A DNA stretch of 53,837 bases from Spirochaetaceae bacterium (GCA_007695175.1 REEH01000088.1:1-53837), one strand, 5' to 3'; shown: positions 9,010 to 17,580, counted from the stretch's first letter. Program-made: numbers and translations. The notes: generated by a model from the sequence alone, not told the origin.

Positions 9010-9897
9010 ATGGCAGATACACTGGCTTTACAGAGAAGAAAGAAAACGCCTGAAGAGATAGCGCGACGGGTGGCGCTCAACGTCGCGGTGATAACGATCG
9101 TCGTCATATGGACGATTCCCACCTTCGGGCTGCTGGTCAGCTCCTTCCGTACACCCCAGGCGATCAATACCACCGGTTGGTGGACGGCGGTCTTCCAGCC
9201 CTTTTCCCAGGGCTTCTGGACTCTGGACAACTACATTTCCGTCCTGACGGAAGACCAGATGGGTAACGCATTCCTCAACAGTCTGCTGGTAACCATACCC
9301 GCTACGGTGATACCTATTACGATAGCCGCCTTTGCCGCGTACGCCCTCTCCTGGATGGAGTTTCTCGGCCGCCGGCTGATGTTCATCCTGGTGGTGGGAC
9401 TCATGGTAGTGCCCCTGCAGACGTCACTGCTTCCTCTCTTCCGGCTCTACAACGATACGGGCCTGGCTGGTACGTACCTGGGAATCTGGCTCGCCCACAC
9501 GGGCTTTGGCCTTCCTCTGGCGACGTACCTGCTGTACGGGTATATCTCGCAGATCCCCAAGGATCTGATCGAGGCGGCGGAGGTTGACGGGACGACTCCC
9601 ATGACGAAGTTCGTCTATCTGGTTCTGCCCGTCTCCGTCCCGGCGATCGCCTCCTTTGCCATCTTCCAGTTTCTCTGGGTCTGGAACGATCTCCTGGTAG
9701 CGCTCATCTTCCTCGGCACAAGCGTGGACGTGGCGGTAGTAACGACGCGTCTCTCGGAACTGGTCGGTTCCCGGGGCCAGGCGTGGTACGTGCTCACGTC
9801 GGGAGCGTTTCTGACGATGATCATGCCGCTGATCGTATTCTTTGGCCTGCAGCGCTACTTCGTTCGCGGTATGATGGCCGGTTCCGTCAAGGGCTGA
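9010..9897 (+). CDS. Sugar ABC transporter permease (MalG/UgpE type)
   Basis: A 295-residue permease with six predicted membrane segments and the EAA loop EAAEVDGTTPMTKFVYLVLP, forming the second half of the channel. It starts 9 bp after the first permease gene. The C-terminal RYFVRGMMAGSVKG is typical of this family. No ATPase gene follows, so the pair presumably uses a shared MsmK/UgpC-like ATPase encoded elsewhere, as is common for CUT1 sugar importers. Confidence 0.95.
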   Translation: MADTLALQRRKKTPEEIARRVALNVAVITIVVIWTIPTFGLLVSSFRTPQAINTTGWWTAVFQPFSQGFWTLDNYISVLTEDQMGNAFLNSLLVTIPATVIPITIAAFAAYALSWMEFLGRRLMFILVVGLMVVPLQTSLLPLFRLYNDTGLAGTYLGIWLAHTGFGLPLATYLLYGYISQIPKDLIEAAEVDGTTPMTKFVYLVLPVSVPAIASFAIFQFLWVWNDLLVALIFLGTSVDVAVVTTRLSELVGSRGQAWYVLTSGAFLTMIMPLIVFFGLQRYFVRGMMAGSVKG

Positions 9898-9925
9898 GGA
9901 ACCATTCCGTCCCTCACCGCGGGCG

Positions 9926-9952
9926 CCACGCCGGACTTCCTCTCCGGCGTGG
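9926..9952 (+). repeat. Stem-loop between permease and phosphorylase genes
   Basis: CCACGCCGGA and TCCGGCGTGG form a perfect 10-bp stem with a 7-base loop. There is no T-tract, so it is more likely an mRNA-stabilising or attenuating hairpin than a full terminator. Confidence 0.5.
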
Positions 9953-10011
9953 TGAGGCGGGAGTCTTCCTCCCGGGTGTGATCTCGGGGGGATGAGCCGG
10001 AGATATAACTG

Positions 10012-12402
10012 ATGCAACTGGAAAACAATCTCGCCACTGACACCACATGGGAGATCTTTGAGACAAGCTTCATACCGGAGCAGCACGTCACCACCGGCAG
10101 CAACTACATGATCGGTAACGGCTACCTGGGGTACCGCGGCACTTTTGCGGACGATCGGGCGGAAGACCGCGTCGCCTGCGTTCTCACCGATACCTACGAC
10201 CGGGCCGACGGTACGTGGACGGAACTGGTTACGGCACCGAACGGTCTCTTCACCGGTATCACCGTGGACGGAAATCCGCGCCGTTGGAAGAGTGAGCCCC
10301 GCAGGGATTACCGCCGCACTCTGGATTTCCGGTACGGCATATGGTCGGTCCGGGCGACGTGGCCCGAGGCGGGCATCTCACTCCGGGAGGAGCGCTTTGC
10401 CTCCCGCGGCGATCTGCACGTGCTCGCCTCGCGCACGCGGATCACTGCCGATCGTGCCGTACGTCTGCGGATCGAGACGGGCATAGACGGCGCGGTGTGG
10501 AGCCTGAACGGGGAACACTACCGGGAAATTTCACTCCAACCGCGGGACGAATCCGGCCCGCCGCCGGTGCAGCTGGAAGCGAGGTGTCTCACCCGGGAGC
10601 ATCGCTATGAGGTGGTTGTGCGGGAAATCTGCCTCCTCGAGCGAAATGGTACCGCCTGCCGGGAGGAGATCCTGCGCGAGGGGGAGGGAATCTACCGCCG
10701 GTACACCCTGGATCTTGCCGCCGGTGAGATGATCAGCATGACGAAATACGTATCCTCCTGGTCCACCAACGACTTTCGCTCCACCGAGCCGATCTCGTCC
10801 GATGCGAGCCGCGGCCCCTGGCCACACAGCGGGGCGGTGCAGGAAGCGGCGGCCCGGTCGGCGTCACAGGCCGCGGAAAAGGGGTGGGAGGGACTGCAGG
10901 ATGAACATCGCCGCATTTGGGATGCCCGGTGGGCCGATCTTGATATCGAAATCGAGGGTGACGATCTGGCTCAGACCCTGCTGCGCTACAATATGTACCA
11001 CAACGTAATCGCCACGCCGGTCCATACCGATCATCTGCCGATCGGGGCGCGGGGCCTTTCCTGCCAGGCCTACCAGGGAGCCGCATTCTGGGACCAGGAG
11101 ATCTTCAACCTGCCCATGTTTCTCTTTACCGATCCCGGGACGGCGCGGAATATTCTGGTGTACCGGTATCGCACCCTCGATGGTGCCCGGCGGAAGGCGC
11201 GTGACCTGGGATACAAAGGTGCCTTTTACGCCTGGGTGAGCGGCGATACCGGCGCGGAAATCTGCCCCTCCTACTTCTTCCGGGACGTCATCTCGGGCCG
11301 GCGCATACGCAACCACTTCAACGACTGGCAGATACATATCTCCCCGGATATCGCCTACACGATCTGGAAGTATGTGCTGGTTACGGAGGACCGGGATTAC
11401 CTCCGCCGCTACGGAGCGGAGATCGTCTTTGAGGTGGCGCGATTCCTCCTCTCCCGTGTCCATTACCGGAAGGATCTTGACCGGTGGGAGATAATACGCG
11501 TGCTCGGACCGGATGAGTACCATGAAAACGTGGACAACAACTTCTTTACCAACTACCAGGCGCGCTTCACGCTGCGTTACGCCCGGGAGGTGTATCAGTG
11601 GCTTGCACAGCACGCTCCAGCGGATCTGCAGCGTCTGCAGCGGGCGATAGGACTTGCCGAGCAGGAGATGAAGGAGTGGCAGGACGTGGCGGACAGGATC
11701 TTTGTCCCTGCCCCGGATGGGGAGACAGGGCTCATAGAGCAGTTCCACGGTTTTTTCCAGCTGGAAGACACACGTCCGGAGGTCATCCGGGAGCGCCTGG
11801 TTGATCCCGGAGAATACTGGGGCTGGCCAAACGGGATAGCAGTGGAAACACAGGTTTCCAAGCAGGCCGATGTTATACAGCTCTTCGTTCTGCACCCCGG
11901 AGCGTACGAGTTGCCGGTAATGAAGGCCAACTGGGAGTACTACGAGCCGCGGACGCAACACGGGTCCTCCCTGAGCTACGCTGTGTACGCCATTGCCGCC
12001 GCCTGGATCGGCCACGGCGAGGATGCGTACCGGTACTTTATTCAATCCTGCACCGTCGATCTCTACAACCGGGGCAAATCCATCAGCGGCGGTACCTTCA
12101 TCGGTGGCATCCATACCGCCGCCTGTGGCGTGGCCTGGCAGATCGTCGTGCAGGGCTTCCTGGGAATGGCCATCTCGGAGGAGGGCTTCCAGTTTGCTCC
12201 GCGATTACCGGAAAACTGGAGCAGCGTTGCCGTTCCGCTTCAGCGCCGGGGTGAGAAGATCACCGTGGAAGCACGAGGGGGAGTCTTCCGGGTGCGTGCC
12301 GATTCCGCAAACGGCGCGACCGTATCCGTTCGTCTGGGTAATGTCCGCCGCGAGATCGCCCCGGGGGAGGAAGTAATCCTGGATCCGGCCCGGGAAGAGT
12401 AG
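10012..12402 (+). CDS. Glycoside hydrolase family 65 disaccharide phosphorylase
   Basis: A 796-residue cytoplasmic enzyme of the maltose/trehalose/kojibiose/nigerose phosphorylase family. It cleaves an alpha-linked glucose disaccharide with phosphate to beta-glucose 1-phosphate and glucose. The domain order is the N-terminal beta-sandwich, a helical linker, the (alpha/alpha)6 barrel and a C-terminal beta-sheet. The general acid is the Glu of GPDEYHENVDNN; the barrel entry region reads GARGLSCQAYQGAAFWDQEIF, and QHGSSLSYAVYA resembles the phosphate loop. Specificity cannot be assigned with confidence. No beta-phosphoglucomutase gene is adjacent, so that step is encoded elsewhere. Being last in the importer operon, it should act on the imported sugar, under ROK control. 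Confidence 0.93.
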   Translation: MQLENNLATDTTWEIFETSFIPEQHVTTGSNYMIGNGYLGYRGTFADDRAEDRVACVLTDTYDRADGTWTELVTAPNGLFTGITVDGNPRRWKSEPRRDYRRTLDFRYGIWSVRATWPEAGISLREERFASRGDLHVLASRTRITADRAVRLRIETGIDGAVWSLNGEHYREISLQPRDESGPPPVQLEARCLTREHRYEVVVREICLLERNGTACREEILREGEGIYRRYTLDLAAGEMISMTKYVSSWSTNDFRSTEPISSDASRGPWPHSGAVQEAAARSASQAAEKGWEGLQDEHRRIWDARWADLDIEIEGDDLAQTLLRYNMYHNVIATPVHTDHLPIGARGLSCQAYQGAAFWDQEIFNLPMFLFTDPGTARNILVYRYRTLDGARRKARDLGYKGAFYAWVSGDTGAEICPSYFFRDVISGRRIRNHFNDWQIHISPDIAYTIWKYVLVTEDRDYLRRYGAEIVFEVARFLLSRVHYRKDLDRWEIIRVLGPDEYHENVDNNFFTNYQARFTLRYAREVYQWLAQHAPADLQRLQRAIGLAEQEMKEWQDVADRIFVPAPDGETGLIEQFHGFFQLEDTRPEVIRERLVDPGEYWGWPNGIAVETQVSKQADVIQLFVLHPGAYELPVMKANWEYYEPRTQHGSSLSYAVYAIAAAWIGHGEDAYRYFIQSCTVDLYNRGKSISGGTFIGGIHTAACGVAWQIVVQGFLGMAISEEGFQFAPRLPENWSSVAVPLQRRGEKITVEARGGVFRVRADSANGATVSVRLGNVRREIAPGEEVILDPAREE

Positions 12403-12486
12403 GGGCGGTCCTCCTTCCCTGGATTCTCCCGCTCCTTTTGCGCGGCTCCCGTTGCCCCGTCGGGGAGAGATGCGTATTTTTCTGAA

Positions 12487-14037
12487 ATGAACAATAGTTC
12501 CGCCGGCGTACCCCGGGTTGTGGTGGTTGGTGCCGGTCTGGGCGGACTCTCCGCGGCGATCCGTCTTGCCGCGGCGGGCTATCCCGTGGAGGTGTACGAG
12601 AAGCAGTCCGGTCCCGGTGGCAAGGCGTTCACGGAACAGATCGGGGCGTATCGCTTCGATACCGGCCCGAGCCTGTTCACGATGAAACACGTCTTTGAGG
12701 AGCTCTTCGCCTCGGCGGGTCGTCGACTGGAGGATTATCTCACGCTGAAGCCGCTGGAGCGGATCTGCAACTACTTCTGGCCCGATGGATCGCGCCTCGC
12801 CACCTGGAGCGATCTCCACCGCATGGCCGGGGAGTTTGAGCGCACCTTCCGGGAGCCGCGGGAACACCTGGATCGCTATCTCCGCCATTCCCGGCGGATA
12901 TACGATATTACGGCCCACCTCTTTCTTGAACGCAGTCTCCACGAGTGGAGCACCCTGGGGGCGCCCCGTTTCGTGAGGTCGCTCCTGCAGCTGCATCGGA
13001 TCGATTTGTGGCGTACCATGGACGAGGCCAACGGGAGCTTCTTCCGGGACGGACACCTGCGGCAGCTTTTCAACCGTTACGCTACCTACAACGGCTCAAA
13101 CCCGTACCGCACCCCGGCCACGCTGAACATCATCCCCCACGTGGAGTATGGCCTCGGCGCCTGGGCTGTGGAAAACGGTATCTACGCGGTATCCAGGGCC
13201 CTGGAACAACTCGCCCGGGAGCAGGGAGTGGTCTTCCATTACCGGTCGCCGGTGGAACGGGTGCTGACAAAGGGCACCGCTCCGGGGAAAAGACCTGTCC
13301 GGGGTGTGCTCGTGGGAGGAGAGGAGGTGCCCGCCGAGGTGGTTGTCTCCAACGCCGACGTGACGGCCACGTACCGCTTTCTTCTGCGGGACGAGCAGGC
13401 GAAGGCCTTCCGTCGCCACCGGAGGCTGGAACCGTCCAGCTCCGGCATCGTCTTCTACTGGGGCGTGCGGCGCCGCTTCCCGGAGCTGGGTCTGCACAAT
13501 ATCTTCTTCTCCGCCGATTACACCCGGGAATTCCGGGAGATATTCCGGGAGGGGCGTTCTCCCACGGATCCCACGATATACCTCAATATCACCTCAAAGG
13601 AGGGATCTCCCGGGGATGCGCCCGAGGGCGGGGAGAACTGGTTTGTACTCCTGAATGCGCCCTGGGATTCGGGTCAGGACTGGAACCGGGAGGCGCTGCG
13701 GGTCCGGACGGCGGTACTGCAACGGCTTTCCCGGGAGCTGGGAACGGAGGTGGAGCCGTTGATCGAGGTGGAGTCACGGATGCTGCCTCCCGATATCGAG
13801 GCACGCACCGACTCCGCCGGAGGGAGCCTCTACGGCATCTCCTCCAATACGCGGGTCGCCGCTTTCCGACGGCACCCCAATCGCAGTCGCCCCTATCCCG
13901 GGCTGTATTTTGTCGGGGGAAGTGCGCACCCCGGTGGCGGGATGCCCCTGGTGGTTCTGGGCGGCCGCATCGTGGCGGACCTGGTGAGACGATATCAGCC
14001 CCGTTCACTTCAACGGGGCTATTCGTCGCGGGAATAG
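12487..14037 (+). CDS. Phytoene desaturase-type carotenoid oxidoreductase (CrtI/CrtD family)
   Basis: A 516-residue FAD enzyme of carotenoid synthesis. The dinucleotide-binding motif VVVVGAGLGGLSAAIRLA, EVYEKQSGPGGKA and RFDTGPSLFTM are at the N terminus, and the C-terminal signature FVGGSAHPGGGMPLVVLGGRIVAD is intact. It may desaturate phytoene or a hydroxylated carotenoid (CrtD-like); sequence alone does not separate these. No crtB or crtE gene is nearby. The ATG at 12487 has no ribosome-binding site at normal distance. A six-codon open frame starting at 12470 directly after GGGGAGAG ends in a TGA that overlaps the ATG, so translation may be coupled to it. The 3' end overlaps the convergent HD-GYP gene by 19 bp. 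Confidence 0.9.
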   Translation: MNNSSAGVPRVVVVGAGLGGLSAAIRLAAAGYPVEVYEKQSGPGGKAFTEQIGAYRFDTGPSLFTMKHVFEELFASAGRRLEDYLTLKPLERICNYFWPDGSRLATWSDLHRMAGEFERTFREPREHLDRYLRHSRRIYDITAHLFLERSLHEWSTLGAPRFVRSLLQLHRIDLWRTMDEANGSFFRDGHLRQLFNRYATYNGSNPYRTPATLNIIPHVEYGLGAWAVENGIYAVSRALEQLAREQGVVFHYRSPVERVLTKGTAPGKRPVRGVLVGGEEVPAEVVVSNADVTATYRFLLRDEQAKAFRRHRRLEPSSSGIVFYWGVRRRFPELGLHNIFFSADYTREFREIFREGRSPTDPTIYLNITSKEGSPGDAPEGGENWFVLLNAPWDSGQDWNREALRVRTAVLQRLSRELGTEVEPLIEVESRMLPPDIEARTDSAGGSLYGISSNTRVAAFRRHPNRSRPYPGLYFVGGSAHPGGGMPLVVLGGRIVADLVRRYQPRSLQRGYSSRE

Positions 14038-15248
14038 GTTTCGCTGACCCGTTCGATCGCAGGCAGAACGTCAAAGAATATATCGACGAGCTCGGGATCG
14101 AACTTGGAACCCTGCAGTCGGCGCAGCTCGAAGAGCGCCTCCTTCTCATCCCAGGCGTCCTTGTATACGCGTTTGGACCGAAGCGCGTCGTAGACGTCCG
14201 CGATGGAAACGATACGTCCCAGGATCGGTATTTCCTCGCCCCGTTTACCCCGGGCCTTGCCGTCCGGCAGGGCATCGATCGGCTCTCCCGTGGAAAGATC
14301 CACGTGCCCGGGATACCCGGTGCCGTCCCAGTTTTCGTGGTGATTCAGCGCCACCACCTGAGCCAGCTCGTCAAACTCCGACTGCCGGTCCATGAAGAGA
14401 CGCGCCCCGTGGATGGCGTGGTTCTTCATGATGTCATGCTCCTCCGGAGTGAACCGTCCCGGCTTCTTCAGGATCGTGTCGGAAATGGCCACTTTCCCCA
14501 CGTCATGCAGCATGGCTGCCATGCGAAGATTGTCCCGGGTGCGCTCAATCTCCTTCCGGGGTATGCCGGCACGACTCGCCCAGGCGTCGTAGATTTCCAC
14601 GCTGTATCCGGCGACGCGGTTTACGTGGGGACCTGTTTCCTTGGGGTCCCGCAGTTCCGCCATGCGTATCATGCGCAGGAGAATGGCCCTCGTCATGTGT
14701 GCGCGCTGGAGCGCCACCGTCGCGTTGGTGGCGAAATGCATCACCAGTAACTCGTCATCCCGGTCAAAAGGCTCAAAGGAGCCGTCCTCGCCCATCTTGT
14801 TGATCATCTGGATCACACCCAGAATTTCACCGGTGTTTGTCTTGAGCGGGACGGCCAGCATGGAGTGACTGCGGTAGGCGGAGATTATGTCGTAACTGGG
14901 ATCAAAGCCGTAGGGAGCGGACTCGGGGATGTTGTAGACGTCGGCGATGTTGAGAGGCTCTCCCGTGGCCGCGGCGTATCCGGAAATCGTCTTCTTGTTT
15001 ATCGGTACGTTGAAGACCTTGTAGATAAGCTTCTGTCCCGGGGGAAGCTCCTTCTGCTTGGTGTCGTTCTGGGCGTAGTTGATAACCAGGTGATCGTCCC
15101 GAACCGCGTAGATCGAGCCCGCGTCGGCCCCGACCACGCGGCGCGCCTCCAGGAGAATCCTCTCCAGGAGAATATCTTCGTCCTGCACCTTGTTCAATTC
15201 GGAATCGAGTGAGATTATATTCCGAAGTTTTTCCGCGTCCTGTGCCAT
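14019..15248 (-). CDS. GAF and HD-GYP domain protein, probable c-di-GMP phosphodiesterase
   Basis: A 409-residue cytoplasmic signalling protein. Residues about 20-185 form a GAF sensor (AGSIYAVRDDHLVINYAQND through VIQMINKMG). Residues about 190-400 form an HD-GYP domain with the metal ligands in MLHDVGKVAISD, the KNHAIHGARL helix, and ALNHHENWDGTGYP. All key residues of an active c-di-GMP hydrolase are present. The GAF domain probably gates activity by binding a small molecule. The ATG at 15248 is chosen because CAGGTG precedes it by a few bases; a GTG two codons earlier is possible. It is convergent with crtI. Confidence 0.93.
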   Translation of the reverse strand: MAQDAEKLRNIISLDSELNKVQDEDILLERILLEARRVVGADAGSIYAVRDDHLVINYAQNDTKQKELPPGQKLIYKVFNVPINKKTISGYAAATGEPLNIADVYNIPESAPYGFDPSYDIISAYRSHSMLAVPLKTNTGEILGVIQMINKMGEDGSFEPFDRDDELLVMHFATNATVALQRAHMTRAILLRMIRMAELRDPKETGPHVNRVAGYSVEIYDAWASRAGIPRKEIERTRDNLRMAAMLHDVGKVAISDTILKKPGRFTPEEHDIMKNHAIHGARLFMDRQSEFDELAQVVALNHHENWDGTGYPGHVDLSTGEPIDALPDGKARGKRGEEIPILGRIVSIADVYDALRSKRVYKDAWDEKEALFELRRLQGSKFDPELVDIFFDVLPAIERVSETYSRDE

Positions 15249-15298
15249 AGTCACCTGCCAGTGTACACCGATCGGGTTGAGAATAGGGAGCGTTGCCG

Positions 15299-15625
15299 AT
15301 GCACCTCTTACGATATATCGCTATCGCACCGCTATTTCTTTACCAGAAAGTTGTCTCTCCCCTCCTGCCGGGGAGCTGCAACTACTTTCCTACCTGCTCC
15401 GAGTATACCCGCCGGGCGATTCTGACCCACGGTGTGATGCGGGGAATCCTCATGGGAGCGATGCGGATCGGCCGGTGCTCCTCCCGTTTTTACGGCGGAA
15501 CCGATCCCGTACCGGAGGCGTTTGACTTTGCCCGACTCCGCCGGGAGTACACCGAGCGGTCCGTCCGGAGACACCGGCGCGACCTCCGCCGCGGCGAGGG
15601 GCCCGGACCGGGTCCTGGGGACTGA
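15299..15625 (+). CDS. yidD: Membrane protein insertion efficiency factor YidD
   Basis: A 108-residue peripheral membrane protein of the YidD family, which helps YidC insert membrane proteins. The diagnostic core PGSCNYFPTCSEYTRRAILTHG is intact, preceded by an amphipathic segment (LFLYQKVVSPLL). The C-terminal 35 residues are Arg-rich and longer than in typical members (about 75-85 residues). The ATG at 15299 lies 8 nt after AGGGAG. The usual rpmH-rnpA-yidD-yidC cluster is not present here; the gene stands alone opposite rpmB-rpmG. Confidence 0.93.
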   Translation: MHLLRYIAIAPLFLYQKVVSPLLPGSCNYFPTCSEYTRRAILTHGVMRGILMGAMRIGRCSSRFYGGTDPVPEAFDFARLRREYTERSVRRHRRDLRRGEGPGPGPGD

Positions 15626-15626
15626 G

Positions 15627-15661
15627 AAAAAAAAGGGAGGAATCCCGTGATTCCTCCCTTT
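15627..15661. terminator. Terminator between yidD and rpmB
   Basis: A perfect 13-bp stem (15632-15644 with 15649-15661) closes a 4-base loop. Eight A residues lie on its left side, giving an eight-T run for minus-strand transcripts, so it is a strong intrinsic terminator for rpmG-rpmB. It can also stop yidD transcripts, less strongly. Confidence 0.85.
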
Positions 15662-15688
15662 CAGACCCGCACCGCCCCGTTCCTGTGA

Positions 15689-15928
15689 TCAGGTCACGTC
15701 CTTGAGCTGCAGACCTTCCTTGCGCAGAAAGGTGATCAGGCCGATCTTGTTGATCGTCCGCAGGGCCCGCGTACTCAGCTTGAGACGGACAAAGCGGTCC
15801 AGCTCAGGGACATACAGACGCTTTTTCTGGATATTGGGATTCTGCCGGCGCCGTGTCTTGTTGTGGGCGTGGGATACGTTGTTCCCCGACATCGGCCTTT
15901 TTCCCGTTATTGCGCATCGACGACTCAT
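15689..15928 (-). CDS. rpmB: 50S ribosomal protein L28
   Basis: A 79-residue L28 protein (MSRRCAITGKRPMSGNNVSHAHNK...), with the conserved N-terminal GKRP and SHAHNKT elements. Only one of the zinc-ligand cysteines remains, so this is the zinc-independent form. The frame extends upstream, but the ATG at 15928 has a good ribosome-binding site (GAGGAG) and matches the family N terminus. It follows rpmG by 13 bp and the two genes should be cotranscribed. Confidence 0.96.
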   Translation of the reverse strand: MSRRCAITGKRPMSGNNVSHAHNKTRRRQNPNIQKKRLYVPELDRFVRLKLSTRALRTINKIGLITFLRKEGLQLKDVT

Positions 15929-15941
15929 AATCTGCTCCTCG

Positions 15942-16115
15942 TCACACCTTGCCCGATTCTTTGAACAGGACATGCTTGCGTACGAAGGGATCGTACTTCA
16001 TGAACTCCATCTTGTTGGGAGTATTCCGCTTGTTTTTTGTGGTGTAGTAACAGAATCCACTTTCCGTACTCTTGAGGCGAACCCGCACCAGGTTGCCTTT
16101 CTTTGCTTTTGCCAC
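15942..16115 (-). CDS. rpmG: 50S ribosomal protein L33
   Basis: A 57-residue L33 protein ([20 protein letters not shown], then [15 protein letters not shown] and [14 protein letters not shown]). It lacks the paired CxxC motifs, so it is the zinc-independent form, as is the neighbouring L28. The start codon is GTG at 16115, preceded by AGGAG at a normal distance. It is first in the rpmG-rpmB pair. Confidence 0.96.
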   Translation of the reverse strand: MAKAKKGNLVRVRLKSTESGFCYYTTKNKRNTPNKMEFMKYDPFVRKHVLFKESGKV

Positions 16116-16200
16116 TGTAAAACTCCTGTCAGCTATTCGGGAGGTGAATACATATCACGGAGCGGGGCATGTGGTCAAGCGGGGCTGCTTTGCAGCAGGT

Positions 16201-16242
16201 GTTCTCAAAGTGAAGGGGACTTGTCCCCTTCACTTTGAGAAC
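16201..16242. repeat. Perfect 20-bp inverted repeat
   Basis: Two 20-base arms, beginning GTTCTCAAAGTGAAGG, are exactly complementary and separated by TT. The spacer upstream of rpmG that holds it (16116-16326) has no gene. There is no T-tract on either side, so it is not a classical terminator. It may be a dispersed palindromic element or a two-sided transcription block. Confidence 0.8.
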
Positions 16243-16289
16243 ACGCCATATCGAGGAGCAAAACCATGCATACCACGGAAGATTGGGGT

Positions 16290-16336
16290 GCAATTCTAAA
16301 TGCGGAAGTCGTTCCGACTTTCACATTTAGAATTGC
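16290..16336. repeat. Near-perfect 22-bp inverted repeat overlapping the acyltransferase stop
   Basis: Arms beginning GCAATTCTAAATG pair over 22 positions with one mismatch and one wobble around a 3-base loop. The right arm includes the stop codon of the PlsC-type gene (16327-16329). It may end that transcript, but it lacks a T-tract. Its design resembles the palindrome at 16201-16242, although the sequence differs. Confidence 0.75.
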
Positions 16337-17580
16337 TGGTTTTGCAGGCGGCGCACCGCGTAATCCCACTTCAGCGAGTTGCCTCGGGGACTCTCCGGAG
16401 AGAGGCGGTAAAGGCTGAAGGCGTGGTAGAACTCCAGATGCTCGTTGTTCTGCACGTTGATTCCCTCCAGACTCTTCAGGGGGAAGGTCATCGTGGATCC
16501 GTTCTCCAGGACAAACTCCAGCCGTTTCGTGTAGAGGTATATCGTAGCGCGTCCCAGCGTCCTCAGGGGTTGCGTCTTGTACCCCTCCCGGACGACCATG
16601 CCCGCCTCCTTCAGCAACGGACCGTCCCCGCTCACGCTTGTACCGTTTCTGCTCAGGTAAGCGGCAAACCAGTCCAGTTGCCATCGGTTCCAGTCGGATA
16701 CAGTGGTGAAGTGGAGCGATCCCCGGGGGGCCTCAAAAAAACCCCGCTCATTGAAGAGAACCGAATGGTTGCAGGAGCGGCAACTCAGGCGACGCCCCTC
16801 GGAGACGAGGGTGTCCAGTCCATGGCACGCGGGGCACACGAAGAGGACGCGTTCCAGGTACTCCGCATGGCGGGACCCGCGATACCGGAAGCGCCTGTCC
16901 CGCTGGAAAGCCCAGATATCCACCGCGAGCGCCTCCTCCAGGCGTTCCCCGACCTGGGCGACCGTGAGTTCCTTCAGGTCCGCCGGAGAGAAGAGCCGAC
17001 TGTAGGTGATGCGAATGGGCCCGCGACGGAACCGCCGCGCCCATCGTGGCCATGCCAGGTACGCTCCCTCAATGCGCGCCGTATAGACGGGGACCTTGAG
17101 CGATTTCAGGAGCTTGTCGGTGGCGCGCATAATCGGAAGATTCTTGCCGTCCCAGGAGCTCTGACCCTCGGGAAACAAACCGATTACACCACCGGCGCTC
17201 TTGACGGCTACGATCTTCTTGATCGTATCCAGGTCCGACATGGCTTTCGTCTTTGGTATCGAACCGACCAGGCGGAGCACCCAGCCCAGGAGTCGGGACC
17301 GAAACTGGGAATCTGAGACAACGAAGTGAATCGGCTTGTTCACGTAAATCCCGAGAACCATCGGGTCTATGACGGCGCTGTGGTTCGCCAGGATTATGAA
17401 TGGGCCGGAAGCCCGGTTCACTGTTTCCCGGCCCACGGTCTCAATGGAAAAGGCCGCTCCCAGGACCTGGCGCACGACAAAACGGAGGAAACGGTGAATG
17501 TGGGGGTTTGCGTGGACCCTGCGGCGCTCCCTGCGCCGGGCGCGACGGATGCGACGCTGCTGCTTCGTTTCAGTGCTCAA
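16327..17580 (-). CDS. PlsC-type acyltransferase with zinc ribbon and C-terminal extension
   Basis: A 417-residue protein. Residues about 50-240 carry the glycerolipid acyltransferase domain, with the catalytic motif NHSAVIDP (NHx4D) and the substrate motif FPEGQSSWDG; it probably acylates lysophosphatidate or a related lipid at the membrane. Unusually, a zinc ribbon follows (CPACHG ... CRSC, about residues 270-295). After that comes a roughly 120-residue domain of unknown fold ending in a beta-rich segment. The N terminus is very basic (RRIRRARRRERRR). Ordinary PlsC proteins are about 240 residues, so the extra half is distinctive. It is divergent from lnt, a fellow lipid-handling gene. Confidence 0.88.
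   Translation of the reverse strand: MSTETKQQRRIRRARRRERRRVHANPHIHRFLRFVVRQVLGAAFSIETVGRETVNRASGPFIILANHSAVIDPMVLGIYVNKPIHFVVSDSQFRSRLLGWVLRLVGSIPKTKAMSDLDTIKKIVAVKSAGGVIGLFPEGQSSWDGKNLPIMRATDKLLKSLKVPVYTARIEGAYLAWPRWARRFRRGPIRITYSRLFSPADLKELTVAQVGERLEEALAVDIWAFQRDRRFRYRGSRHAEYLERVLFVCPACHGLDTLVSEGRRLSCRSCNHSVLFNERGFFEAPRGSLHFTTVSDWNRWQLDWFAAYLSRNGTSVSGDGPLLKEAGMVVREGYKTQPLRTLGRATIYLYTKRLEFVLENGSTMTFPLKSLEGINVQNNEHLEFYHAFSLYRLSPESPRGNSLKWDYAVRRLQNQQF

Noticed and set aside
16161-16206. tRNA-Ala-like fragment in the spacer upstream of rpmG
   Set aside because: CTGCTTTGCAGCAG resembles an anticodon arm, and TGGTCAAGCGG a D-loop, but the loop is one base short and no acceptor or T-arm can be paired.
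16300-17316. 338-codon plus-strand frame opposite the acyltransferase
   Set aside because: No recognisable domain, composition typical of a G+C-rich antisense frame, while the minus strand carries intact PlsC motifs.
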